A stretch of DNA of 34,170 nt from GCA-2719315 sp964448645 (GTDB taxonomy: Bacteria; Bacteroidota; Bacteroidia; Flavobacteriales; Flavobacteriaceae), in assembly GCA_964448645.1 (NCBI GenBank), contig CAYUZY010000005.1:1-34170 (forward strand), in the 5' to 3' direction. The notes under the pieces were generated by a model. It did not search any database, was not told the DNA's origin, and worked only from the letters and a program-made list of their open reading frames with translations. Below, one piece after another: positions 1-7,996 of this stretch. The position numbers and the translations under genes are program-made. Numbering within the stretch: the stretch's first letter is position 1; each line of letters begins with the position of its first letter.

Positions 1-72
1 AAGTTTCATCAACTGAATTTGTTGTGGAGGTAACTTTTGAGATAATTTTAATTTTAGATTTTGTTTTAACAT
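1..72 (-). CDS. rpoN: RNA polymerase sigma-54 factor, N-terminal 24 codons only
   Basis: The window edge cuts this gene; only its first 24 codons are visible, read from an ATG at 72-70. The translation begins MLKQNLKLKLSQKLPPQQIQ, the Gln/Leu-rich region I start typical of Bacteroidota sigma-54 proteins. Region I binds the core enzyme and holds the polymerase in a closed state until an AAA+ activator acts. The gene follows asnS on the same strand after 19 bp, so the two are probably co-transcribed. Identity rests on this short but characteristic start, because no core-binding or RpoN-box region is visible. Confidence 0.8.
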   Translation of the reverse strand, partial: MLKQNLKLKLSQKLPPQQIQLMKL

Positions 73-91
73 ATTTTATATATTAAAAAAA

Positions 92-1525
92 TTAGAAATT
101 AGCATTTTGAGGTGTTCTTGGAAAAGGAATTACATCCCTAATATTACTCATTCCTGTTACAAATTGAACTAGCCTTTCAAACCCTAATCCAAATCCACTA
201 TGGGGAACACTTCCAAATTTTCTAAGTTCTAAATACCACCATAATTCTTTTTCTTCTATTTTTAATTCTTTCATTCTTTTTTGTAGAAAGTCTAACCTTT
301 CTTCTCTTTGAGAACCGCCAACAATTTCTCCTATACCAGGAAAAAGTATATCCATTGCACCAACTGTTTTGTTGTCATCATTCAACCTCATATAGAATGA
401 TTTAATTTCAAGAGGGTAATCAAAAACAATCACTGGGCATTTAAAATGTTTTTCCACTAAAAATCTTTCATGTTCACTTTGAAAGTCCATACCCCAATTT
501 TCAACTTTAAACTTGAATTTGTTTTTTTTATTTTTAGAACAGTTTTTTAAAATATTAAATGCTTCAGAATAGCTTAATCTTTTAAATTTATTTTTTACAA
601 CAAAATTTAATTTTTCAATAAGATTCATTGGACTTCTTTCTTGAAGAGGTTTGTTTTTATCCTCTTTTATTTGTCTTTCATTTAAAAAAGATAAATCATC
701 AGAACAGTATTTTAAAATTTTGTTAAGAATTGATATTATAAATTCTTCTGCTAGGTCCATATTTTTTTCAAGATTGTAAAAAGCCATTTCTGGTTCAATC
801 ATCCAAAATTCAGAAAGATGTCTAGATGTATTAGAATTTTCAGCTCTAAAAGTAGGCCCAAAGGTATAGACTTCTCCAAGTCCTAAAGCATATGCTTCAG
901 CTTCTAATTGACCTGATACAGTTAAATTTGTTTCCTTACCAAAGAAATCTTTGCTAAAATCAATTTGATTTTTTTCATCAAGTATAGGTGAAGTAGGATC
1001 TAATGTAGATACTCGAAACATTTCACCTGCTCCTTCAGCATCATTACCTGTAATTATAGGAGTATTAATATAAAAGAATTTTTTTTTCTGAAAAAATTCA
1101 TGAACTGCAAAAGATAAAGCTGATCTAATTCTCATTACAGAGGAAAAAGTTGAAGTTCGAATTCTAAGATGAGCTTTTTCTCTTAAAAATTCTAAACTAT
1201 GTTTTTTAGGTTGAATTGGAAATTCATCAGGATCAGATTCTCCAATAATTTCTAATTTCTTTACTTTAATTTCAAATTTCTGACCTTTTCCTTGACTTTG
1301 AATTAATTCACCATAGATACTTATAGAGGCCCCAGAATTAATTTTTTTTAAAAGAGCTTCATTAATTTTTTCATATTCAATTACACATTGTAAATTTTGA
1401 GAAGTTGAACCATCATTAATAGAGATGAATCTGTTTCCTCTAAAAGTTTTGACCCACCCATAGATAAAATGACTTTTATTTAAATTTTTTTTTGATAATA
1501 ACTCAGCAATTTTAATTCCTTCCAT
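92..1525 (-). CDS. asnS: Asparaginyl-tRNA synthetase
   Basis: This class II aminoacyl-tRNA synthetase (477 aa, usual bacterial length) charges tRNA-Asn with asparagine in the cytoplasm. An OB-fold anticodon-binding domain occupies about residues 15-100. The class II catalytic core follows, with motif 2 at FRAEN (226-230) and motif 3 at GFGLGFERL (444-452). The ending RDVIPFPRTPQNANF is typical of AsnRS and separates it from AspRS. The ATG start is preceded, 20 bp away, by a TATCTTTG promoter element in the 62-bp gap after the RND gene, so it is probably transcribed from its own promoter together with rpoN downstream. Confidence 0.97.
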   Translation of the reverse strand: MEGIKIAELLSKKNLNKSHFIYGWVKTFRGNRFISINDGSTSQNLQCVIEYEKINEALLKKINSGASISIYGELIQSQGKGQKFEIKVKKLEIIGESDPDEFPIQPKKHSLEFLREKAHLRIRTSTFSSVMRIRSALSFAVHEFFQKKKFFYINTPIITGNDAEGAGEMFRVSTLDPTSPILDEKNQIDFSKDFFGKETNLTVSGQLEAEAYALGLGEVYTFGPTFRAENSNTSRHLSEFWMIEPEMAFYNLEKNMDLAEEFIISILNKILKYCSDDLSFLNERQIKEDKNKPLQERSPMNLIEKLNFVVKNKFKRLSYSEAFNILKNCSKNKKNKFKFKVENWGMDFQSEHERFLVEKHFKCPVIVFDYPLEIKSFYMRLNDDNKTVGAMDILFPGIGEIVGGSQREERLDFLQKRMKELKIEEKELWWYLELRKFGSVPHSGFGLGFERLVQFVTGMSNIRDVIPFPRTPQNANF

Positions 1526-1545
1526 TTTCTCAAACTTTCTTTATT

Positions 1546-1553
1546 CAAAGATA
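1546..1553 (-). promoter_or_regulatory. Putative -7 promoter element (TATCTTTG) for asnS
   Basis: On the minus strand TATCTTTG matches the Bacteroidota sigma-ABfr -7 consensus TAnnTTTG exactly and lies 20 bp before the asnS ATG. No clear -33 TTTG is present at the usual spacing, so this rests on the -7 match and its position. Confidence 0.45.
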
Positions 1554-1587
1554 AGTTTATTTAAAAGTTATAAATAATCTTTTAAAA

Positions 1588-3906
1588 TTAATATCTATTT
1601 GTTTTATCTTTTTTAAGTGATTTTTCAAATGAAATTAATAATGATGGAAGTAAAATTAAGTTAGATAACATAGCCATAAGAAGAGTAATGGAAACCAGAC
1701 CTCCTAATGCTTGGGTACCACCAAAATTTGATGAAATAAATAAAGAAAACCCAAAGAATAATACAATTCCACTATAAAACAAACTAATTCCGGTTTCTTT
1801 AAGAGCTTTATATGCTGATGATTTTATCTCCCATTTAGAAGAAATTAATTCTTGCCTATATTTTGCTAAATAATGAATTGTAAAATCTACAGAAATTCCA
1901 AAAGCTATACTAAAAACAAGAATTGTTGAAGGTTTTAAGGGGATTCCAATTATACCCATTAATCCAGCAGTAATAATTAATGGTAATATGTTTGGTATTA
2001 GAGAAATTAAAATCATTTTTAAAGATCTGAACATTAATGCCATAAAAATTGAAATTAGTAAAACAGCAAATGCTAAAGAAATAAATAGATTTTTTATCAA
2101 AAATTTCGTTCCTTTTAAAAATAAAATTGCTTTTCCAGTAATTTTGACATCATAACGATCTTTTGAAAAAAGATTTTTAATTTTTTTATTTAGCTTAGAT
2201 TCTATTGCTTCAATTTTTTTAGTATTAATATCTTTCATAAAAGTTGTAATACGACCAAATTGACCTAGGCTATCCATATAATTAAGTAAAAGATTATTTT
2301 TTCCACCAGAATTAGATATATATGGTAGAATAAAATTATTTTCTTGAGATGTTGGAAGGTTATAATATTTTGGATTACCATTATAAAATGCTTGTTTTGA
2401 AAATTTTATACCATTTACTATTGAAATAGGAATTGATAGTTCAGGGATTTCAGAAATAAATTTTTGTAAATTATCTATTCTCTTTAAGCTAGAAAGTTTT
2501 GTAAGACCATTTTGTCTTTTAGTATTTATAAAAATTTCTAAAGGAATAATTCCATCAAAATTGATATCAAAAAATTTAATTTCTTTAAAAAATTTTAATT
2601 TTTTTGGCATATCATCTAATAAGCTTCCTGAGATTTTTAAATTATAAATTCCAATTAAACCAATGATTAGAGTAATTAGAGAAATTAAATACACTTTTGA
2701 TTTATTGTCTCTAACCATTTTTTCGTTCCATTTTATATAATTTTCTATATATATATTTTTTAAATGTTTTAAATGTCTTTTTTTAGGGACATCCATATAA
2801 CTATATGAAATAGATACTAATACAAGTGCAAGAAAAAATATACCTATAATATTTAATGAAGCTAAAATTCCAAATTCTTGTAGAACATTGCTTTTAGTTA
2901 AAATAAAAGTTGCAAATCCAGAAGCTGTTGTTAAATTAGTAAGTAAAATGGCATTCCCAATTTTAATAATAACTTCTTGAAGAGATTGTTGTTTATTTTT
3001 ATTTTCAGAATACTCTTGTTGATATTTATTTATTAGGAATACACAATTAGTAATCCCAATAATTATTATTAGAGGAGGAATTAAAGCTGTTAAAACTGTT
3101 ATTTCATAGTTTAAAAGTCCAAGTGTTCCAAAAGACCACATTACTCCAATTGAGACAACAAGTAAAGAAATCAAAGTAGCTCTAATAGATCTAAAAAAAA
3201 GAAAAAATATTATTGAAGTGACAAGTATTGCACTTAAAACAAAAAATCCAATTTCATCAATAATGTTTTGGGCATTAAGAGTTCTGACATATGGCATTCC
3301 GGATATCCTGACATCTATATTCGATTTTTTTTCAAAGTCATTAATTAATGGAATTAGTTTTTTGAAAATAAAATCTTTTCTTAAAGATGTATTGATAATT
3401 TTCTTATCCATATAGAGAATAGACCTTATAGATTCAGAGGCTTTATCATAAATTAAATTCTCATAAAATGGTAATTCATTAAATAGTTTTTCTTTATTAT
3501 CTATATTGATCTTTTCTGTAATTAATTTTTTGTTTTTCGAATCTTTTTTTAATTCTATTAAATTATTTGTTGAAAGAATTGATATGATTTCTTTAAAATT
3601 TGATAATTTATAATTTAAATCATTCCATAATTTTTGATTTTTTTTATTAAAAAAACCAGAATCTTTTAAACCAATAGAAATAATGTTTCCTTCTTCGCCA
3701 AAATAATTTTTAAAAGATGAATATTTAATATTTTCAGGATGATCAATGGGTAAAAGATTGGCTTCGGTAAACGTAAATTGCACATTTTTCCAGTAACTAG
3801 CAAGGAAAATAGTAGAAGTAATTATAAGTAAAATAAATATTATCCTATATTTTAGAATTAGTTTTGATATAAATTCCCAATAATTCCATTTTTGTTTATT
3901 TTTCAT
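1588..3906 (-). CDS. RND-superfamily (MMPL-type) exporter
   Basis: This 772-aa inner-membrane protein has the duplicated RND layout. One membrane helix lies near residues 20-38, followed by a soluble domain, a block of about five helices (roughly 217-370) and another helix near 405-425. A second soluble domain and a second helix block close the protein. The second block contains FSIAFGISVDFTIHYLAKYR (about 670-690), the hallmark of the MMPL/SSD-like RND subgroup. Such proteins export lipids or other hydrophobic substrates using the proton gradient; the substrate here cannot be read from sequence. No membrane-fusion or outer-membrane partner lies nearby, which fits the stand-alone MMPL class rather than AcrB-type pumps. 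It follows frr after 34 bp and probably belongs to the pyrH-frr transcript. Confidence 0.85.
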   Translation of the reverse strand: MKNKQKWNYWEFISKLILKYRIIFILLIITSTIFLASYWKNVQFTFTEANLLPIDHPENIKYSSFKNYFGEEGNIISIGLKDSGFFNKKNQKLWNDLNYKLSNFKEIISILSTNNLIELKKDSKNKKLITEKINIDNKEKLFNELPFYENLIYDKASESIRSILYMDKKIINTSLRKDFIFKKLIPLINDFEKKSNIDVRISGMPYVRTLNAQNIIDEIGFFVLSAILVTSIIFFLFFRSIRATLISLLVVSIGVMWSFGTLGLLNYEITVLTALIPPLIIIIGITNCVFLINKYQQEYSENKNKQQSLQEVIIKIGNAILLTNLTTASGFATFILTKSNVLQEFGILASLNIIGIFFLALVLVSISYSYMDVPKKRHLKHLKNIYIENYIKWNEKMVRDNKSKVYLISLITLIIGLIGIYNLKISGSLLDDMPKKLKFFKEIKFFDINFDGIIPLEIFINTKRQNGLTKLSSLKRIDNLQKFISEIPELSIPISIVNGIKFSKQAFYNGNPKYYNLPTSQENNFILPYISNSGGKNNLLLNYMDSLGQFGRITTFMKDINTKKIEAIESKLNKKIKNLFSKDRYDVKITGKAILFLKGTKFLIKNLFISLAFAVLLISIFMALMFRSLKMILISLIPNILPLIITAGLMGIIGIPLKPSTILVFSIAFGISVDFTIHYLAKYRQELISSKWEIKSSAYKALKETGISLFYSGIVLFFGFSLFISSNFGGTQALGGLVSITLLMAMLSNLILLPSLLISFEKSLKKDKTNRY

Positions 3907-3940
3907 GAAATTTGATATAGGATGAAATGAACAGGGAAAA

Positions 3941-4495
3941 TTAAACGGTTAGAATTTCTTTTTCTTTATTCAAATATATTGAATCAACTTTTGAAATATA
4001 TAAATCTGTTAAATCTTGAACATCAATTTCATAATTGTTTTGAATATCCTTTGAAACATCTATTTTTTTGATATCATTATTAGCATCTTTCCTTACATTT
4101 CTTATAGTAACTTTTGTTTTTTCTGATTCCATTTTAGCCATTTTGGCTAATTCTCTTCTTCTTTCTTCAGTTAAAGAAGGAATATTAATTATGATTGACT
4201 CCCCATTGTTCATAGGATTAAAGCCTAAATCAGCAATTTGAATAGCTTTTTCAATTTCTTGAAGCATACTTTTCTCCCAAGGATTTACACTTAATGTTCT
4301 AGCATCTGGTGTGCTTATATTTGAAATTTGTGATAGTGGAGTCAATGTTCCGTAATAATCAAGTTTAACACTGTTAAGCATATTTGAATTTGCTTTGCCA
4401 GCTCTAATATTTATCATTGACTTATCGAGGTGAGAAAGAGATTCCTCCATTTTTTCTTTTGACAGCTGAATAATAAAATCTAATTCTTCATTCAT
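3941..4495 (-). CDS. frr: Ribosome recycling factor
   Basis: RRF (184 aa, normal length) splits post-termination ribosomes together with EF-G. It is recognised along its full length. The first part shows MINIRAGKANSNMLNSVKLDYYGTLTPLSQISN, given here by its key pieces INIRAGKA and DYYGTLTPL. The centre carries PSLTEERRRELAKMAK, and the C-terminal helix ends in the three-helix bundle. It starts 2 bp after pyrH, the classical pyrH-frr pair, so the two are translationally close and surely co-transcribed. Confidence 0.97.
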   Translation of the reverse strand: MNEELDFIIQLSKEKMEESLSHLDKSMINIRAGKANSNMLNSVKLDYYGTLTPLSQISNISTPDARTLSVNPWEKSMLQEIEKAIQIADLGFNPMNNGESIIINIPSLTEERRRELAKMAKMESEKTKVTIRNVRKDANNDIKKIDVSKDIQNNYEIDVQDLTDLYISKVDSIYLNKEKEILTV

Positions 4496-4497
4496 AT

Positions 4498-5205
4498 TTA
4501 TAGATCAACTCTTGTACCAACTTTTTCACCTTTTATAATATTTTCTAAATTTCCAGGTGTATTAATATCAAAAACTATTATTGGTAATTTATTTTCTTGG
4601 CTTAAGGTAAATGCTGTAGTATCCATAACCTTTAATCCTTTTTTTAGAACCTCGTCAAAAGATAAAGAATCAAATTTTACAGCTTCTTTATTTTTTTCAG
4701 GATCTAAGTTGTAAATTCCATCTACTCTTGTTCCTTTTAATATTACATCAGCATTTATCTCGACAGCTCTTAAGACAGCTGCTGAGTCTGTGGTGAAAAA
4801 AGGATTACCTGTTCCAGATCCAAAAATAACAACACGATTTTTTTCAAGATGTCTAACTGCTCTTCTTTTTATATATGGTTCAGCAATTGCTTCAATTTTG
4901 ATTGCAGTTTGAAGCCTTGTTTGTATTCCATTATTTTCTAGGCAGGTTTGAAGTGCTAAACCATTAATAACAGTTGCTAACATTCCCATATAGTCTGCTT
5001 GGACCCTATCCATCCCTTTATTTGCTCCAGAAACACCTCTAAAAATATTTCCTCCACCAATAACTATTGCAATTTGAATACCATGATTATAAATCTTTTT
5101 TATTTCTTTTGCATAACTATCTAATTTTATAGAATCAATTCCATGATTCTTATCTCCCATCAAAGCTTCACCACTTAGTTTAAGAAGTATTCTTTTATAT
5201 TTCAT
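4498..5205 (-). CDS. pyrH: UMP kinase
   Basis: UMP kinase (235 aa) phosphorylates UMP to UDP in pyrimidine nucleotide synthesis and belongs to the amino-acid kinase family, unlike eukaryotic UMP/CMP kinases. The sequence opens with KRILLKLSGEALMG, carries the nucleotide-binding loop VIGGGNIFRG near residue 50, and has FGSGTGNPFFTTDSAA around residue 128, all diagnostic. The ATG start lies 16 bp after a perfect TATATTTG element. It is the first gene of the pyrH-frr(-RND exporter) transcript, separated from truB by a 90-bp gap. Confidence 0.97.
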   Translation of the reverse strand: MKYKRILLKLSGEALMGDKNHGIDSIKLDSYAKEIKKIYNHGIQIAIVIGGGNIFRGVSGANKGMDRVQADYMGMLATVINGLALQTCLENNGIQTRLQTAIKIEAIAEPYIKRRAVRHLEKNRVVIFGSGTGNPFFTTDSAAVLRAVEINADVILKGTRVDGIYNLDPEKNKEAVKFDSLSFDEVLKKGLKVMDTTAFTLSQENKLPIIVFDINTPGNLENIIKGEKVGTRVDL

Positions 5206-5221
5206 TATTTAAAGTTGCTTA

Positions 5222-5229
5222 CAAATATA
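5222..5229 (-). promoter_or_regulatory. Putative -7 promoter element (TATATTTG) for pyrH-frr
   Basis: A perfect minus-strand TAnnTTTG match sits 16 bp upstream of the pyrH ATG, inside the 90-bp gap after truB. A convincing -33 TTTG is not visible at 19 bp. The gap holds nothing else recognisable. Confidence 0.5.
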
Positions 5230-5295
5230 AAAATTAAAAAAACTATGTTTATTTTTTGTTAGTTGTAATTTATATTTAATTTTTAAAATCTTTTG

Positions 5296-5985
5296 TTATA
5301 AATTAAATTTTATTGCATTTTTTATTTTATAATTACCAGAACCAATTCTTCGTAAATTTTTTAAATGAGCACCTGATTTTAGTGCTTTTCCAAAATCGTT
5401 AGCTATAGATCTTATATATGTTCCTTTTCCACATTCAATTAAGAAATTTACTTCAGGTATTTTAAACTTAGTAATTTCAAACTTTTTTATAAAAATTTTT
5501 CTTGAATTTATTTTAATTTTTTTCCCTTCTCTTGCAAGCTCATATAATCTTTTTCCATCTTTTTTAATTGCAGAATAAATTGGAGGAGTTTGATTTATTT
5601 CACCAATAAAATTTGGTAATACTTTATTGATTAAATTTTCATCAATATGATTAAAGTTATAATAATTGTTAATTTCAGTTTCTTGATCAAATGACGGAGT
5701 TGTTGAGCCTAAAAGGAAGGTTCCAGTATAAGTTTTTAATTGATTTTGAAGTTCAGAAATTTTTTTTGTCATTTTACCAGTGCAAACTAATAATAGCCCT
5801 GTTGCTAAGGGATCTAAAGTCCCTGCATGACCAACTTTAATATTTTTAATTTCATATGTTGATTTTATTGTATTACGAATTTTTTTTACTACATCAAAAG
5901 AAGACCATTCATATGGTTTATCAATTATTAGTAAAGTTCCATTGATAATTTCTTCCTTAGATTTTTTATTTAATAAGTATTCCAT
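5296..5985 (-). CDS. truB: tRNA pseudouridine-55 synthase
   Basis: TruB (229 aa) makes pseudouridine 55 in the T-loop of tRNAs. The catalytic motif is VGHAGTLDPLATGLL with the nucleophile Asp58. The N-terminal LIIDKPYEWSSFDVVKKIR and the later TYIRSIANDFG and GAHLKNLRRIGSG blocks are typical. The short C-terminus without an extended PUA domain is normal for Bacteroidota. Its ATG lies inside the last codons of uppP (20-bp overlap), indicating co-transcription and probable translational coupling in the ftsX-DUF3098-uppP-truB operon. Confidence 0.96.
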   Translation of the reverse strand: MEYLLNKKSKEEIINGTLLIIDKPYEWSSFDVVKKIRNTIKSTYEIKNIKVGHAGTLDPLATGLLLVCTGKMTKKISELQNQLKTYTGTFLLGSTTPSFDQETEINNYYNFNHIDENLINKVLPNFIGEINQTPPIYSAIKKDGKRLYELAREGKKIKINSRKIFIKKFEITKFKIPEVNFLIECGKGTYIRSIANDFGKALKSGAHLKNLRRIGSGNYKIKNAIKFNL

Positions 5986-6763
5986 AATAAATTGAAAAAC
6001 CTCCTAATAACAAACAATAATAACCGAAATATTTTAGTTTACTATTTTGAACTAATATAATCATCCATTTGCATGCAAATATACCAGTAATAAGAGCACT
6101 AATAAACCCAGTAATTAATGGAATTATATTTATGTTTGAAGTATAACTTTCTATTTCAAAGAGACTTTTTAACATACTTCCAAAAATTAGAGGAAGTACC
6201 ATTAAAAATGAAAATTCGGCTGCTTTTATTCTTTTTGATCCCATTAAAACAGCACTAGAAATTGTTGAACCACTTCTAGAAATTCCTGGAAGAATAGCTA
6301 TAGCTTGAATTATCCCTATTAAAATTGAATTTTTGTAAGTAATTTTAGCTTTATTATTATAATTTCTATCACTTAAAAAAAGGAACAATGATGTGATTAT
6401 TAACATTGTTCCAACTAAAACCATATTTTGATTGAATAAATTAGAAATTTCTTTTTCATAAAATAATGCAATTAAAACTGCAGGAATCATTGAAATTATA
6501 ATTTTAATTGATAATTTCAAACCATGATTTTTTTTGAACTTAAATAGATCAGAAAATATTTTATGTATTTTTTTTCTATAAACCAATATCGTACTAAAGG
6601 CAGTTGCTAGATGAAGGATTAAGGTTAGAAATAGTCCTTTTTGATTATTTAAATTTACATTTAACAGGACTTTGCCAATTTCAATATGACCACTTGATGA
6701 AATAGGCAAAAATTCAGTAAGCCCTTGAATAAAACCAAGGATTATTGATTCTAATATGCTCAT
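5966..6763 (-). CDS. uppP: Undecaprenyl-diphosphate phosphatase (BacA/UppP)
   Basis: This 265-aa inner-membrane enzyme dephosphorylates undecaprenyl diphosphate, recycling the lipid carrier for peptidoglycan and other surface glycans; over-expression of the family gives bacitracin resistance. The two BacA signature regions are present: E17 with FLPISSSGH (19-26), and PGISRSGSTISS (159-170). About eight membrane helices are visible. It overlaps DUF3098 upstream by 4 bp and truB downstream by 20 bp, a standard Bacteroidota arrangement. The product supports the glycan synthesis genes elsewhere in the window. Confidence 0.96.
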   Translation of the reverse strand: MSILESIILGFIQGLTEFLPISSSGHIEIGKVLLNVNLNNQKGLFLTLILHLATAFSTILVYRKKIHKIFSDLFKFKKNHGLKLSIKIIISMIPAVLIALFYEKEISNLFNQNMVLVGTMLIITSLFLFLSDRNYNNKAKITYKNSILIGIIQAIAILPGISRSGSTISSAVLMGSKRIKAAEFSFLMVLPLIFGSMLKSLFEIESYTSNINIIPLITGFISALITGIFACKWMIILVQNSKLKYFGYYCLLLGGFSIYYGILIK

Positions 6764-6993
6764 TTGGAAGTTTTGTTCTTCACTAATATTGAAAAAATTG
6801 CAAGTGCAAATCCAAAAATAACTATAGTTGGAGCTAATTTTATTCTTCTAAAGTTGAAAATTTCAGGGTTAAAAATGTTCGGATCTTTACTGCCTCCTCC
6901 TGACATTAAAAAAAACCCTATTACTATTATAGCTAAAGATAGAAACAAAATAATATAATTTTTTTTTCCAAAAAGAATTTTTTTTTGACTCAT
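6760..6993 (-). CDS. DUF3098 family small membrane protein
   Basis: This 77-aa protein has two membrane helices (about residues 13-31 and 52-70). A short loop between them holds a Gly/Ser stretch (MSGGGSKDPNIFNPEIFNFR) typical of DUF3098. The family is confined largely to Bacteroidota and sits almost always between ftsX and uppP, as here (12 bp after ftsX, 4-bp overlap into uppP). Its function is unknown. The constant neighbourhood suggests a role near the cell-division or lipid-carrier machinery, but that is inference only. Confidence 0.9.
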   Translation of the reverse strand: MSQKKILFGKKNYIILFLSLAIIVIGFFLMSGGGSKDPNIFNPEIFNFRRIKLAPTIVIFGFALAIFSILVKNKTSK

Positions 6994-7005
6994 TTTGTTA
7001 AAGAA

Positions 7006-7884
7006 TTAATATATTTTTTCAGTTTTTAAATTTAAATACTTTTTAGAGGCTAAAAAAGTACTAATAATTGAAATTGAAGTGCCAATAAATAAAATACTTG
7101 TAAAAACAATAATAATTTCATTTTTACTTTCTAAAATTTTTAATTCAGGAAAGTAAATGTTTAATTGATAGAATATAATAATTAAAGCTACTATGGAAAA
7201 TAAAGAACTTATTAATCCTATTTTAAAATGCTGAATTAGGAAAGGTTTTTGAATAAAATATTTTTTTGCGCCAACTAATTGCATTGTTTTTATTATAAAT
7301 CTTTTGGAATAAATAGAAAGTCTTATTGAACTATTTATCAATAAAACAGCTATGAAAAGAAACAAAACAGATGTAATTATTAGAATGTAAGAAATTTTTT
7401 CAATGTTGTTATTTAGAATATTAATAAGAGGCTCATCATAAACAACTTCATTAATAAATTTATTTTCCTTAATTGAATTACTTATTTTTTTTAAAAAAGT
7501 ATTATTTATAAATGAAGCATTAAAATATATATCGATAGAATTTAATAATGGGTTATAGCCTAAAAAATCTACAAAATTTTCCCCAATTTCATTTGAGAAA
7601 TTTTCAGCAGCATCTTCTTTTGTAATAAAATTCAATTTTTTTGTAGCATTATTTAATAGTAATCTTTTTTGAAGTTGGGTTATTTCTATGTCTTTGGATG
7701 TATCTTCAAGATAAACTGTCATTACAATTTGTTCTTTAAAGTAATCAGCTACTTTTTTTGTATTTAAAAGAATTAACCCAATAAAACCAATAAAAAGAAG
7801 AACAAAAGTTATAATGATTGTTAAAGAAATATAATTTTTAATTAGACTTCTTTTTTGATATTTATTATAAAAATTTGAAGACAA
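7006..7884 (-). CDS. ftsX: Cell-division protein FtsX (ABC-type permease)
   Basis: FtsX (292 aa) is the membrane half of the FtsEX complex, which activates peptidoglycan hydrolases at the septum. One helix near residues 17-40 is followed by an extracellular domain (about 45-160) and three further helices (about 162-186, 212-236, 258-282). The motifs LNTKKVADYFKEQI and FLGYNPLLNSIDIY are characteristic of Bacteroidota FtsX. The apparent start is TTG (7884-7882), since no in-frame ATG lies nearby and the family begins MSS at this point. FtsE is not in the window, which is common because ftsE is often unlinked in this phylum. Confidence 0.94.
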   Translation of the reverse strand: MSSNFYNKYQKRSLIKNYISLTIIITFVLLFIGFIGLILLNTKKVADYFKEQIVMTVYLEDTSKDIEITQLQKRLLLNNATKKLNFITKEDAAENFSNEIGENFVDFLGYNPLLNSIDIYFNASFINNTFLKKISNSIKENKFINEVVYDEPLINILNNNIEKISYILIITSVLFLFIAVLLINSSIRLSIYSKRFIIKTMQLVGAKKYFIQKPFLIQHFKIGLISSLFSIVALIIIFYQLNIYFPELKILESKNEIIIVFTSILFIGTSISIISTFLASKKYLNLKTEKIY

Positions 7885-7968
7885 TGGTTTAATTTTTTAT
7901 AAAATTAAATTGAAATTATTTAATACTAGTATATATCACAATCTTTTTTCCTTTTAAATCAATAAATG

Positions 7969-7976
7969 TATTTTTG
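7969..7976 (+). promoter_or_regulatory. Putative -7 promoter element (TATTTTTG) for leuS
   Basis: In the 112-bp divergent gap between ftsX and leuS, TATTTTTG on the plus strand matches TAnnTTTG and leaves 20 bp to the GTG start of leuS. No clear -33 element and no matching minus-strand promoter for ftsX could be seen in the gap. Confidence 0.45.
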
Positions 7977-7996
7977 TTGTTTGCAAAATTAATATT

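Noticed and set aside
3218..3415. A plus-strand open frame of about 65 codons inside the RND exporter gene
   Set aside because: It is antisense to a conserved membrane protein and its hydrophobic translation mirrors the helix-coding strand; no independent evidence of a gene.
7885..7996. A small gene or RNA in the 112-bp ftsX-leuS gap, the longest gap in the window
   Set aside because: No open frame of useful length and no stable hairpin is visible; only a leuS promoter-like element is supported.
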